From: Castor canadensis
Lineage: Eukaryota > Chordata > Mammalia > Rodentia > Castoridae
Assembly: GCF_047511655.1 (NCBI RefSeq)
Contig: NC_133399.1
Span: 8,869,333 to 8,933,332 of the forward strand
DNA length: 64,000 nucleotides
Reading direction: 5' to 3'
The position numbers were made by a program, and so were the translations under genes. The notes below the pieces were generated by a model. The model searched no databases, was not told where the DNA came from, and was given only the letters and a program-made list of their open reading frames with translations. This document shows, piece by piece, positions 54,401 through 64,000 of the stretch. Numbering within the stretch: position 1 is the first letter of the stretch; every line of letters begins with the position of its first letter.

Positions 54401-57400
54401 GGATGGGTCAAGACTACAGAAGGGCAGAGCAGAGGCAGGTGGCAGGCAGAGGCTGAGCTGCCCGGGGTGGGGGTGAGGCGGGAACATGAGGGGTGCCGGG
54501 CAGGGGCTGGCACTCACCAGTGGTGCAGCACATCGTTGATGAGGTAGATGAGGTGCAGCCGCAGCTCGAAGTGCGCTCCGTCCGCTGTGATGCGGTTGCG
54601 GAGGTGGCCCGCCATCAGCTCACAGTGCGGTGGGGACTTGGCATTGCTGAACATCCAGTTCTTCCCAGCCTGTGACAGGCAGGCTCAGGTGAGTGGGGCC
54701 AGAGCCCACCTCGCAGCCCCACAGCCCCGGGTCCCGCTACAGGGGCGGCCCTCACCGAGATGGCGTCTTTGGTGCACGTGTCAATGATGGGCTGGAGCAG
54801 GCTGTCGAACTCATTCATGTCCAGCTGTGTCTCCTCCAGCAGCTTCTGCATCTGTTGCTCCACCGCGTGGGCCACGGCTGCCGTCACCTGCTCCTGGGAG
54901 GGTGACAGGGACAGAGATAGGTGAGGAAGGGTGGCAAGGGACAATTACACACAGCCAATCGTATCAAAGGACAGCAGCCTCCCCCCCACCCCCGCCGCAA
55001 GGGAAGCCAGGTTCAGACATGACACTGGGAGGACAGAGAGGCCCCAGTGCCCAGCCCACACTGCCTGAGAGCAAGCGGCCCCACATGCTGTGCTGACTGC
55101 AACGACACAGCCAACGCTGCATCCTTTTCTTTTTTTTTGGTGGTTCTGGGGTTTGAACTCAGGGCCTCACACTTGCCAGGCACGCACTCTACCACCGGAA
55201 CCTCACCTCCAGCCCCAACGCTGCATACTAAGTCAAGCAATCAAGCAGGGGCTGGCAGCTTGGGTTTCACATTTTATTCTTCTTGCTTTTCTAGCACCTG
55301 TCCTTAACAGTATCTGGAGAAGGTACCAGGCTGCCAGATGGTGGGGCCCAGGCTAGGTCCAGAGGCCATGTGGCCACAAGTGTCCTCCTAGGAGGAGCTC
55401 CCTCAGGGCAATGGGCATCCCAAGAGCACATGCAGTGATTTCACAGCAACAAGAAGCGGCCCATGTCCTGGACCAGGGCTGTGGGTGACAGTGGCTGAGC
55501 AGCAAGCCCTGGGCAATGAGTGGGCTGGCCCTGTCCCAGTGCACGCATGCAAAACACAGGCCCAGAGCAAGCTCCCTGTAACCCCAAGGATGGTACGCAC
55601 AGGAGCCAGTACCTGTCGGGAGGCTGAGGACCAGGGGAGGGGAGGGAAGAGGCGGGGAGGGGAGAGGAGGGGAGCACCTGTCGGAGGGCCAGCAGGTGCT
55701 GCTCCTGCTGCTGCAGATTCCACTGGCTCTGCTGGATGAGCTCATCCATGGACGGGGCACCCTGGGCTGGCGGGATGGGTGCCGTGGGTGCTGGTGGGGG
55801 CTGTGGCAGGGGCGGCAGGGCTGCAGGTGGCTCTAGCTCCGGGGCCTGCTGCTTGCAGAGCACTGCAGGAAAGGAGGAGGTCCTATGAGGACATGGCCAG
55901 GCCCAGGCATCCCCTTGGTCATACTAGAGCCTCGACATCTGCCACAGGGCCTCCGTCTAGCCACGCCACCCTGGTTAAGCCAGCACACCCTCTCTCACAG
56001 GCTCAGCTCTTTCCAATTCCTGGCCACAGCCTCTGACTTCCATGCTTGGCTTCTCCTTGGAGAACCACCTTGGGACAGCCACCTCACTACACCCCATCAA
56101 TGCCATTCAAGTCTCTCTTCACTGTCCTGCAAGCGTGAGCCAGGCCTGAGCCCGTCCCTCTTCGCACCTTAGCTAAGCGTGACCTGATATGCCAAACCCC
56201 AACCCTTGGTGTCCGAGGCCTCTGCCCCCAACCTCCCCGACTCTTTCAAGACACCAAGGCTCTGGCTGCGTGCCTGTGCTCACGCTTGTAATCCTAGCCT
56301 CTTGGGAGACTGAGATCCAGAGGATCATGGTTTGAGGCCAGCCAGGTCAAACAGTTCCTGAGACTCCATTTCTAAAACAACCACAGCAAAATGGACTAGA
56401 GCTGGTAGACCACCTGCTGGGCAAGCATGAAGGCCTGAGTTTGAACCCTAGTCATCTGACACCCCACCCCCAAGAAGAGTCTGTGGCTGTGGGCAAGAGG
56501 CTGCACTGTAGTTTCCCTTCAGTGGCTCCCAGTCTCCAGCCCTTGGGGAAGGGCCTCTGTGTTCCGGGCCCATCTAGCTCAAGCCACCAACTCCATGGGC
56601 AGCCCCCTTTCCACCTCCGCAACTGGCACAGTGAACCACCCATGTGAGAAGAGCTGTGCCCCTTGCTAATGAGCTGCTGTGCACTATCATTAAGCTGGCC
56701 TCTAGATCACACTCTCTGATGTCACCTGTGCTACCACTGCAAGGCCTCTCCCCACATCAGGTCCTGCCCCTCTGCCGTCTGCTGCTCAAAGCGTGGCCTT
56801 CAGCCAACAGGAAGGCGCGTGAGCATTTGGCACTTCTGCAACAATTCCCCCTTCCGTGGTTCACAATTCCATTGTACTCTGCAACTGACCCAGGATACGG
56901 TGGACGGAGATTTCCCAAACCAAACCCCAAACACCGCGGAGTTTCCACAGCACCATTCTAGAACACACCCAGGGCTCAGTCTCAACACACAGGGAGAATA
57001 GCAGTGGCCAGCCCTGTTCTAGAACACAGCCCACAGCCTTTCCCCAGCTCTCCAAGGGTTTTCTTCTATCCAGCTCCTTAGCAAATGGTCCTCTCCACGC
57101 TCATCCTGGCTGCTGGCTGAGCCCAAATCACTGCTCTGCCGGGCTAGCAGCCAGGGTGCAGGCCCCCTCCGGCCCTTCCCCTGGCCTGCACCGCTTCTCT
57201 CCTAGCTAAGTAACGTTCTTTAAACCTACTTGGAGAGCACACCCCTTCCTTTACCTGCCACAGCACCAAACCCTGAGCTGCCCCAACGCCTGACCCCCCA
57301 GGGCAGGAAGGAGAGCACGGTCTTCGTTCACGGACCACGCACACTGTGGCACAAGCCAGGGCATCCTCCTCGCCTGCCTCACTATACCACCCTCACCCAT

Positions 57401-59177
57401 CTCCGAATGGTGCCAGGCTCAAGGATTCTAGCCATAACAGTACCTTTCCACGTCATGCCTGACCCACCCCTGCCTTAATGCAGACTTCCCCAAGGCTTGT
57501 GTGGCAACCACCCCACTCCTCCCTGCCCCCGCCTGCTCTCCACCCTGGCCACACAATACCAGCCTGTATGCAGTGATGTGCTGGGACTAAAGAATGGCCA
57601 TTCTACAGACACGCAAGCACAGATGATTCCAGGTAGCTCAGCCCTAAACACACACCCAAATAACCTGGGCACCTGCTCTGCACACACCCTCACCCTATGC
57701 TCCTGCTCTGCTGGGCCTCGCGTGGTTCCCCTCCCCTTAGCCACCGCTTCTTCAAACCCTAGCACCTCCCTTTTGTTTTCTGGCAGTGGTGGGACATGAA
57801 CTCAGGGCCTCACACTTGCTAGGCAGGTGCTCTACCACTTGAGCCACACCCCCAGCCCCTTTTGAGTTTTATTTTTGAAACAAGGTCTCATTTTATGCCT
57901 CTGATAGACTGGACCACAATTCCCTTTGTACTTTTTTCTCCACGTACCTGGAGTAACAGGGTCGTGTAATCGCGCCCAGCCATTGGTTGAGATGGGGTCT
58001 CAAGAACTCTTTGCCCAGGCTGGTCTCCCAAATAGCTAGGATTACAGGTTTGAGCCACTGTGCTTGGTATCTGGGGTCCTACTTGTATGCCTCACAAACT
58101 TCACCAACCACTTTCAATGCACTACAAGTTAGGGCACCATAAAAACCCAAACAAGGTCGGTCTGGCCTGAGAGGGCTTGCGGCTCAATCCCCACCTACTT
58201 GGCAAACCCCTACTAATCCATTAAAACAACGCACCTAGACGCTGGAGATCTACCACTGGATGTGGCAGATGTGGGTCCTGCCTCAGGACCTTTGCGCCTG
58301 ATGACGACTCATCCGTTATTCAAAGGCCAGCTGTGCTTCCTAACCCCATCTTAACCTCCCTATACCCAACATCAATAAACGCGTGTGGAGAACTAGAACC
58401 CAGAGGGACAAACGAGTCTTTTTTGACCTGGGCACGGGAAATGCACAAAAACCGGCAAAGGGGCCTGGAGACTTCCCGCCCCAGGTCCAAGTCTCTGCCT
58501 CCATCACTTCCTGCTTGCAAAACACTGAAGCAGCTCGTTAGCACTGATCTCCGAGATCAAGTCTGCAAAAATCAATAGCGGAGTCCCTGGCGAAGCCCGG
58601 GAAGCAGGATCGATAGCCGCCTCCTCCTCCCGCTCCGCCATTGCACGCGGGCCCCGCGAGCTCGGGGGACTCACGCTGCTGCTGCTCCAGCGCTAGCTTG
58701 CACTTGTAGTAACTGTAGAACTCGCCCCCGAACAGAAACGAGAATTTCGGGTTGTCCTTCTGCTTCTCCATCGTCATCTTCTCAAACTCGGGCCCGTTGC
58801 GAGCCACGAACTGAGCGAGCTTGTCGATGACATTTCGAAGCTCTTGGTCTGGAGAACGGAGAAAAACGGCCACACGGGGAGTCAGCGAAGACTTCCCAAA
58901 CTCGGGGGCCCTGCCGCCCCGGCCCCCGTCCACCCCGCTGGGGTCCCCTAGGGGTGGACCTCGGAGAGGCCGCGCTCTTGTACGGGTCCCGATAGGGGCC
59001 TCACGTACGCCGGGAATGGGGGACCCACGGGAAAGGCCGCGGGCGAAGCCGTAAGGCCGCGCCCCGCCCCCTCCCAGGCCCGGGAACTCGGCAGGCCGGC
59101 CTGGGGACCCCGGGGAGACACAAACGGTTTTCCGCTCCCGGTTAGGCCTCACCGTCCGGCGGCAGAGGCATCTCCAT
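46417..59177 (-). CDS. CHERP: CHERP, SURP/CID/G-patch nuclear protein, 18 coding exons
   Basis: CHERP is a nuclear U2-snRNP-associated splicing factor with SR140/SF3 partners, first described as an ER calcium-homeostasis protein. All 18 exons join in phase. The protein starts MEMPLPPDDQELRN. A SURP motif follows at about residues 15-57 (IDKLAQFVARNGPEFE, FLFGGEFYSYY). A CID-like fold lies at about 150-290 (NEFDSLLQPIIDTC, YLINDVLHH). A Pro/Ala/Gln linker leads to a Trp-Asn repeat zone and a His/Pro/Phe-rich zone (about 430-650), then an RS domain (about 725-810). The G-patch (HQMLVKMGWSGSGGLG) is near 835-885. If the last 76-bp intron is spliced the product is 918 aa; if retained, 907 aa ending DECK, the human reference ending as I recall it. 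The promoter is a CpG island. Confidence 0.96.
46534..46719 (-). CDS. CHERP: CHERP coding exon 17 (G-patch)
   Basis: 186 bp to a strong GTAAGT donor: WSGSGGLGAKEQGIQDP to FIARMKARDE. Without splicing, the frame reads on to CK and a TAG at 46,526-46,528. Confidence 0.92.
46941..47035 (-). CDS. CHERP: CHERP coding exon 16
   Basis: 95 bp: SSAGLGSNSAPPIPDSRLG to MLVKM, the start of the G-patch. Confidence 0.94.
47292..47408 (-). CDS. CHERP: CHERP coding exon 15 (RS domain)
   Basis: 117 bp. The RS repeats continue into KSYSPGRRRRSRSRSPTP. Confidence 0.94.
47499..47642 (-). CDS. CHERP: CHERP coding exon 14 (RS domain)
   Basis: 144 bp of Arg-Ser dipeptides. It is bounded by two very short introns (88 and 90 bp). 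Confidence 0.94.
47731..47817 (-). CDS. CHERP: CHERP coding exon 13
   Basis: 87 bp: EGWEQNGLYEFFRAKMR and a basic run (RRRKGQEKRN). Confidence 0.94.
48271..48404 (-). CDS. CHERP: CHERP coding exon 12
   Basis: 134 bp: LEDHEYKPLDPKDIRLPPP through SHDRPRN. Confidence 0.94.
48527..48765 (-). CDS. CHERP: CHERP coding exon 11
   Basis: 239 bp: MGPPHHHPGHRMPHP to GLMAPLVK. Confidence 0.95.
49334..49769 (-). CDS. CHERP: CHERP coding exon 10 (Trp-Asn repeats)
   Basis: 436 bp, the largest exon. It has repeated WNN/WNG/WNS motifs (PPWNNSHEGMWGEQ, APWNNQPD, GPWNNQHEQ), then a His/Pro/Phe-rich stretch to GDFPA. Confidence 0.95.
50513..50691 (-). CDS. CHERP: CHERP coding exon 9
   Basis: 179 bp: DNKPPIQMPGSSEYD to PVAPWGQQQ. 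Confidence 0.94.
50915..51080 (-). mobile_element. ID + B1 SINEs, diverged
   Basis: In CHERP intron 8, sense to the gene. Confidence 0.7.
51095..51255 (-). mobile_element. B1-dID type SINE, diverged
   Basis: CAGTACTGCGAACTGAACTC then a B1 half. Confidence 0.7.
51277..51478 (+). mobile_element. B1-dID SINE with long poly(A)
   Basis: The tail is an uninterrupted run of just over 30 A, which suggests a young copy. Confidence 0.88.
51483..51715 (+). mobile_element. DNA transposon right end, same family as 27.5 kb
   Basis: GATTTTGGAGCATTTACAG, TTTTGGATTATGGGTGCTCA and ACCTG mark the right half. Lies in CHERP intron 8. Confidence 0.55.
51718..51848 (-). mobile_element. B1 SINE
   Basis: ATCTATGTAGCTCAAACTGG. 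Confidence 0.7.
51860..51945 (-). mobile_element. tRNA-type SINE
   Basis: GTACTGGGATTTGAACTCAG. Confidence 0.85.
52274..52496 (-). CDS. CHERP: CHERP coding exon 8
   Basis: 223 bp: ATLINEYSAVVQPVQLAF, a glutamine run of only four before LPQMEAEVK, then a Pro/Ala run. Human CHERP has a longer Q run, as I recall. Confidence 0.94.
52881..52970 (-). CDS. CHERP: CHERP coding exon 7 (CID end)
   Basis: 90 bp, 30 residues from LLQLWEKNGYFDDSIIQQ to LGLGQYQ. Confidence 0.95.
53059..53170 (-). CDS. CHERP: CHERP coding exon 6 (CID)
   Basis: 112 bp: QRKQARELLAALQKVVVP to QQKIAR. Donor GTACGG. Confidence 0.94.
53648..53735 (+). mobile_element. ID SINE
   Basis: GGGTGTAGCTCAGGACAGCG, antisense in CHERP intron 5. 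Confidence 0.7.
54518..54669 (-). CDS. CHERP: CHERP coding exon 5 (CID)
   Basis: 152 bp: AGKNWMFSNAKSPPHCEL to LINDVLHH, the conserved CID core. Confidence 0.95.
54756..54893 (-). CDS. CHERP: CHERP coding exon 4
   Basis: 138 bp, 46 residues from EQVTAAVAHAVEQQ to CTKDAIS; helical start of the CID region. Confidence 0.95.
55126..55217 (-). mobile_element. tRNA-type SINE
   Basis: GGGGTTTGAACTCAGGGCCT. Confidence 0.88.
55678..55862 (-). CDS. CHERP: CHERP coding exon 3
   Basis: 185 bp: a Pro-rich stretch (LPPLPQPPPAPTAPIPPAQ), then MDELIQQSQWNLQQQEQ. Confidence 0.95.
56268..56452 (+). mobile_element. Dimeric B1+tRNA SINE
   Basis: A-box region partly lost. Confidence 0.75.
57772..58070 (-). 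mobile_element. tRNA-type SINE followed by B1-type modules
   Basis: SINE 57,772-57,858, then two diverged B1 modules. Confidence 0.8.
58675..58848 (-). CDS. CHERP: CHERP coding exon 2 (SURP)
   Basis: 174 bp carrying nearly the whole SURP motif, from QELRNVIDKLAQF to CKLALEQQQ. Confidence 0.95.
59153..59177 (-). CDS. CHERP: CHERP coding exon 1
   Basis: MEMPLPPD plus one base; donor GTGAGG. The ATG at 59,177 is the first in a CpG-rich leader. Confidence 0.93.
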
Positions 59178-59861
59178 GGCTCCGGCCGCGGGGAACGTCC
59201 TCCGGCGCCTCACGATCGCCTACCAGCGCCGTCTGCGAAACCCGGCCGGAAGTGGCGCGAGGGAGCCGTTTACGGCGACTCTCGCGGGCCGCTTCCGCCC
59301 GCCACTTACGGCCGTCGCTAGGAAACCCCGGAAATGAAGGCAAGGAGGCGGGAGGGAAGAAGTCGCGCGGGACTCCGCGCGCGAGAGGGGTTAGCGAGGC
59401 GCACGCGTAGGGGCTCCCTTGCGCATGCGCGGTGGCGACCCCCTGGTTCGCGACGCCGAGAGAAGCGAGGGGAACGGCCCAGGGCGGCAGCACGGTTCGG
59501 TGTCGCGGCCGGAGAGATCTGTCTGCTGTAACCCTTGGGCGCAGGGGTCTGAGGCGTTCCTGCCCGACGTACAGGGTCTGTTCCCTTCTGACAGGCGCGT
59601 TGGAGTCCAGCGCAGGAGGCGCCAATCCCGAAGTGGAAGCGGGCGACGGGTTCGGCGGAGACGGGAACTGGGTTATTGAGGCTCCGACCGTCCCCGGCTC
59701 GGTTCCTTTCTTCCGCTGGACTCGGTAAGGACGACTTGGGGGCGGGGGTGGGATGCGGGGAGCGACCTTTGCTGCCGCCCCTATGGCGTCTTCCTAAGCT
59801 GTGCCACGATGGTGGCGCTCACGCTGGCCAGTTGCGGGAAGCGAATGTGGAGCAGCGATGA

Positions 59862-59932
59862 CAGCCCTGGTTGGCCTCGAACTCGCCATCCTCCTTCCTC
59901 AGCCTCCCGAGCGCTGGGATGATAGCCATTCT
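59862..59932 (-). mobile_element. B1 fragment
   Basis: GGTTGGCCTCGAACTCGCCA. Confidence 0.65.
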
Positions 59933-60133
59933 TGGCTTACGAAACCGGCAGCCAGACGGTGGCCACAGCCGCGAACAAGCTGTTCCCTCCTAGATCCCCC
60001 ATCTCTGGGGGAAGAGATCCACAGCAGTCCACGGTGTCACCATGAAGGTGTCATGAAGGGAAAGAACGTGAGTTCAAAGGGGAACGTGGGGTCTTCATGC
60101 CCATAGGGCGTGTCAGTGAAGGTTCTCACCCTT

Positions 60134-60222
60134 TGCTTTCAGTAAGAGTCTAGGCCAGCCTTGAATTCACCATCTTCCCTGAGTGCTGGGATTAAAGGCG
60201 TGCACCACCATGCCCACCTCCG
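60134..60222 (-). mobile_element. B1 SINE
   Basis: GTGCTGGGATTAAAGGCGTG, a mouse-like B1 end. Confidence 0.75.
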
Positions 60223-60654
60223 TATATACATCTTAATGGCTAAAGTGATCCTCCTGCCACAGCCTCCCTCATAGGTGCGCCAGCTGCCACAGCCCTCCAC
60301 CTCCATCCCCAGCACTGTTAGATTCATAGCAGGGTGTTTGAACCAGCTTAGTGAAGCTGTGTATGTTACAGCTTTTAAGGCCACACAGGATTCTGTGGTG
60401 TGTGTTTGCTGGTGTACTGGACTGAGGCCTTATGTGTGGCTGCTGTTAAAACTGTCTCAGTGTCCTGCAAGGTAAAGGTCACACACACGCACGCGCATGG
60501 TCCTCACTGCTGAGCTTCCCTCGGTTTCATCCATCCATCTCCCACTGGGAAGTGCTGTGCATCTGACACTGGCCGTGTAGGCATCACTGAGCCTCTCCCA
60601 GACCAGGCCAGTTAAGTAAAGTGCTCCCCAGGTTGAGATGAGCCTGCTATGCAG

Positions 60655-61022
60655 AACCCCAGCAATGGACTGAGTGTCCCCGACATCTCGCATGTTGGAA
60701 ACTCAGTCCCCACAGTTGCGTTGGTGGCATTTGGAGATGGGAACTTTGGGAGGTGATTAGGATGGGTGAGGGTGGGGCCCCATGTGCAACCTGTGGCTGT
60801 AAAGGTGGGAGAGGCCAGAGCTCCTTGCACTTGCCCTATTTCTATGTGCGATGGCCCTGTGAACCCCCCCTCCCCCCGTCACAGTGCCAGCTGGAAGGCC
60901 CTGGCCAGGTGCCAGTGCCATGTGCTCAGACTCCCAGTTTCCAGAACGGAGCCAAATCAACTATTGTTTATGAAGTACCTGTGCTCCATCACTTTGTTAC
61001 AGTAACAAAAAACAGGAAGACA
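60655..61022 (+). mobile_element. LTR relic, MaLR/MLT-like, old
   Basis: Begins near AATGGACTGAGTGTCC and carries TTTGGGAGGTGATTAGG. The end is near GTTACAGTAACAAAAAACAGG. Family assignment is from memory. Confidence 0.5.
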
Positions 61023-61256
61023 AAAACTTAAGCAAAATGGGAAGTTTGAAAGCACATACACACGTGCTTTGAGGACAGACCACTTCCCCCACAGGATGGT
61101 TAACCGCCACATCCAGAGCAGGGCAGGCTCCTTGCAGCACGTCCCTCCCTCTGTGGAATGCCCCTGCCACGTACAGCCAGCCACAGGGAAGAGGTTGGCA
61201 TAGAACTTCTTTCCTCCAAAGAGCCGACTACAAAACAATGGATGCCAGTTTGAAGG

Positions 61257-61445
61257 TTTTTTTTTTTTTTTTTTTGTGGTACTGGGATTTGAACTCAGGG
61301 CCTTCACCTTGAGCCCCTCCACTAGCCCTTTTTGTGATGGATAGTTTCGAGATAGGGTCTCATGAGCTATTTGCCCAGACCGCCTTCAAACCAGGATCCT
61401 CCTGATCAGCTAGGATTACAGGCATGAGCCACCTGCACCTGGCTG
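61257..61445 (-). mobile_element. B1-dID SINE
   Basis: Minus orientation with a long T run at the left. Confidence 0.88.
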
Positions 61446-62987
61446 ATTTGTTTTTTAAAGAGAATGTGTGTGTCACCTTCCCTGAGGCAGCTGCGTGTCA
61501 GTTCTGATGGGTTCTCCAGAGATAAGCTGTGTGTTCACTTACTGCTACGGCCTGGAAATTGTGATTGTGTCCTCAGTACTTGGATCGTTTAAAGATACTC
61601 TTTTATCTTTAACAAGTTTTTCAAACATAAAAAAGCACGGACAATACTTAAAGATGCCATGGCTGGCTGAGGAGACTGACCCCTGTGGACCAGAGGCCTC
61701 AGTGTGGCCCCAGTGTGAACCGCATGCTATCAGCATGCTGGAGCCATACAGTGGTCTGGGGACTGCCACGGTCCTGTCCTGTCCCAGGAAGAGGCTGGGT
61801 CTAGGGGCAGTGGAGAGGGCCTCCGTCCTGCAACAAGTAGGATTCCTGGGCTCCAACTATGACTTCAGGTCACCAACAGACTCCTGGTCACTAAGGGGGC
61901 GCCTCAGGGAGGCAAGGCAGAGGACATTCCTGAGCTTGTCCCAGCGGAACTTGGACTTTGGTGTCTAGCTGGAGTCTCCACAGGGTCACCACTAGGCCTG
62001 ACCCTGCAGGCCTCTGGCATCGTCCACACAGGCTTCAGGGTTTACCTAGCAGTGATGTTAGTCCGCATACCATCCAGACAGACTCCCAGGGTCCGTGTCA
62101 GTCGCACGGGCCTAGCATGATGTTCTGTGTAATGGGCTGACAGCTGTCTGCTGGGTCCTGACCCGCTGTGACTGTAACTACAAATCAAATAAAACACCCC
62201 CCCTGCCCTCAGTGGTTGGCCTGGACTTTGCTCGTGTGTGTCTTTTCTGTACGTCCAACAGCGCCTGTCTCCGAAGTCACCCGTCCATAAGTTAAGCTGG
62301 GTGGCCTTTCTGGGTAGGCTCACATGTCCATCGCTGTTACTTGGCACAAACGAATCGTTCAGTAAATCACTGAAAACAGGATTACAAGCTAAATAGAAAG
62401 ATGTGGGCAGTAGTGTTAGCAGGAACCTCATCCGTCCTCCACCATCTGGAGGACACTCGCTGGTGGGGACGACTCTGTGATTCCAGGCAAGTAGAGGGAC
62501 CTGATGCCCTGGGGCCCAAGTTGTCACCTGGAAAATGAGGTGACTAAAACAATGCGGGGCTGGGGCATCACAAAACTAGAACCAAAACAGTAAGGGGGAG
62601 CCTAAGAGGACTGAGGCGCCCACCACCACACCGTCATGGTGCTCAGTGCCAGCTGCTGTCCCTCCACCCAGTGCTTCCTGAGTGCAGCTGCCACGGCGGA
62701 CCTGGATCTCTGTCACTGCTAAGTAAAGACTTGCCATTCGCCTTAGCTGTAATTCTGGTTTTATCACACGACCCCCAGATCGCAGATTCCACAGATCAAG
62801 GCCTAATTTTCAGCTCAGAAGGAAAAGAAAAAAATGGGGGCGGGGTGTGATGGCCAGGCGTGGGAACGGAGGTGCTTTGTGACTTCCTCCCTGTTGGGCC
62901 TCATTACTGGGCACGGTGAAGACAGGCCCACTGATAAAGAGACCCCGATGACAAACCGGGAGCAGTCTCAGTCCCCTGGAGACACCG

Positions 62988-62993
62988 TTTATT
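62988..62993 (-). terminator. SLC35E1: Poly(A) signal, likely SLC35E1
   Basis: AATAAA on the minus strand at the left edge of the repeat-free right end. Confidence 0.45.
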
Positions 62994-64000
62994 TTTGGTA
63001 AGTGCCAGCCATCACAGTGACTCTACAGGACGGTCTACAGCACGGAAGTCTCAGGAACACGAAGGTACGGTTCTTAGGTCCTATGACAACTTAGTTCTAG
63101 CTCCTAAAGGTTGCAAGACCTTAAGGTGTTCGGGTCTGTATGTCCCAGGTAACAACATGTCGCCTGCTGTAGACCACATACACAGCAAATTCTGGGAGTC
63201 CGAACTCTAACTCACTGAACTTGTCTCCAGGGAGGGTCTGATTCCCCCTGTAACGAGTGACCTAAAAAGAGCCGTCTAAGAACCCACACCAAGTCACACT
63301 CGTGAACCTGGAGGCCTGAGGGCCTCCGTGTCCGTAAAGCAAAGGAGGCGGGCAAGGCCAAGTGCTGCCGGTCACACCCAACGGGGGCTGGGAGCCTTGG
63401 GGGCATGGGTGGCCAATGTCCACCGTGACCCTGAGTCTTGTTCTGATGTGATCGTCACAGTCGTTCCACTGCACATACTTGCTGTAAGTTTATGTACAGA
63501 ATTAAATATCCCATTTATTCATTTAGAAACCGTAGAAACCCAAGCTGGTCATCCCCTCACCAGCAGGTCTTGTGTGGAAAAGGAAAACACATCAATATAC
63601 AGATTTCAGCAACAGCAGAAACTTCATGAAACCCAAGCAGAGGCCCAGTGCTGCTTGGGGCTCAATGACAGGGTCACCATCGTCACGACTACCATTAATA
63701 CCTTCTCAGTGTGGCTCTGCCGGTTCTTGTCACTCGACAGACACCATGCCTTCAGGGAAGGCCAGCCAGGATCCCTGCACACGACAATCGTCTCAAAACC
63801 TGGGCCAAAGTATTTATAAAGCAAGCAAACGAGACGGACAAGCAGACCCTCCCGAGGCTGGAGTGCGTCAGCTCTCAGACAAGCAGGAAAAGAAGCTGAC
63901 AAACTCAGCCTCCCAAAATACAAAATCCCAATTACCAAAACGCACAGAGCGCCCGGCCACACCAGGAGTCAGCGCAAGCTGCGTCACTTCCTCTCCGAAC
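62988..64000 (-). other. SLC35E1: Probable 3' UTR of SLC35E1
   Basis: Synteny places SLC35E1 (minus strand) next after CHERP. A minus-strand AATAAA lies at 62,993-62,988, with another near 63,513. The sequence lacks SINEs, as a conserved UTR would. No SLC35E1 coding sequence is inside the window, so this is inference. Confidence 0.4.

Larger units (their letters stand above)
58640..59760 (-). promoter_or_regulatory. CHERP: CpG island promoter of CHERP
   Basis: CpG-dense sequence spanning exons 1-2 and running about 580 bp upstream of the ATG. No TATA box seen. The upstream flank also carries a good plus-strand donor (CTCG then GTAAGG at 59,725), which might serve a divergent transcript. Confidence 0.75.
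59760..62987. other. CHERP-SLC35E1 intergenic region
   Basis: No coding gene is seen. It holds B1 fragments at 59.86 and 60.13 kb, a MaLR-type LTR relic at 60.66-61.02 kb and a B1-dID SINE at 61.26-61.44 kb. The rest (about 61,450-62,980) is unclassified. It includes a plus-strand AATAAA at 62,188-62,193 with no gene attached. Confidence 0.65.

Overview
This is vertebrate nuclear DNA, almost certainly from a rodent. Its genes are split by GT-AG introns, three CpG islands mark promoters, and roughly a third of the window is short interspersed repeats. Two SINE types dominate: a tRNA/ID-derived monomer (A-box near TGGCTCAAGTGGTAGAG, B-box near GAGTTCAAACCCC) and a dimer joining a B1 (7SL-like) half to a shortened ID half (B1-dID type). 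This pairing, with no mouse-type B2 or primate Alu seen, suggests a squirrel-related or Castorimorpha rodent. Beaver (Castor) is my best guess from memory of its repeats, with moderate confidence.

The gene order matches the human 19p13.11 block EPS15L1 - CALR3 - C19orf44 - CHERP - SLC35E1. From left to right: (1) 1-12,212 holds the first coding exon of EPS15L1 (minus strand; CpG island about 11,550-12,560) and more than 12 kb of its first intron, which is packed with SINEs. (2) 12,560-17,530 is intergenic, with SINEs and one retroviral solo LTR. (3) 17,532-33,178 is CALR3 (minus), all nine coding exons intact, predicted 385 aa. (4) A bidirectional CpG promoter at about 33,000-33,680 lies between CALR3 and C19orf44 and contains an 84-bp tandem duplication. 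(5) 35,469-45,371 is the C19orf44 homologue (plus), seven coding exons, predicted 644 aa. (6) 46,417-59,177 is CHERP (minus), 18 coding exons, 907 or 918 aa depending on whether a last 76-bp intron is spliced. (7) 59,200-62,988 is the CHERP CpG island and intergenic DNA. (8) 62,988-64,000 is probably the 3' UTR of SLC35E1 (minus), inferred from synteny and poly(A) signals.

The genes do not form one pathway. EPS15L1 acts in clathrin endocytosis, CALR3 is a testis-type ER chaperone, CHERP is a spliceosome-associated SURP/CID/G-patch protein, and C19orf44 is poorly characterised. CALR3 and C19orf44 share a head-to-head promoter. C19orf44 and CHERP converge tail to tail, with the C19orf44 stop about 265 bp from the CHERP poly(A) signal.

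Most notable beyond annotation: a near-identical inverted repeat of about 220 bp per arm that encloses C19orf44 coding exon 3; an alternative CHERP C-terminus; the duplicated promoter module; a full-length U6 snRNA pseudogene; and Tigger, hAT and LTR relics with SINEs nested in them. I found no CRISPR array, toxin system, live virus or other novel gene system.
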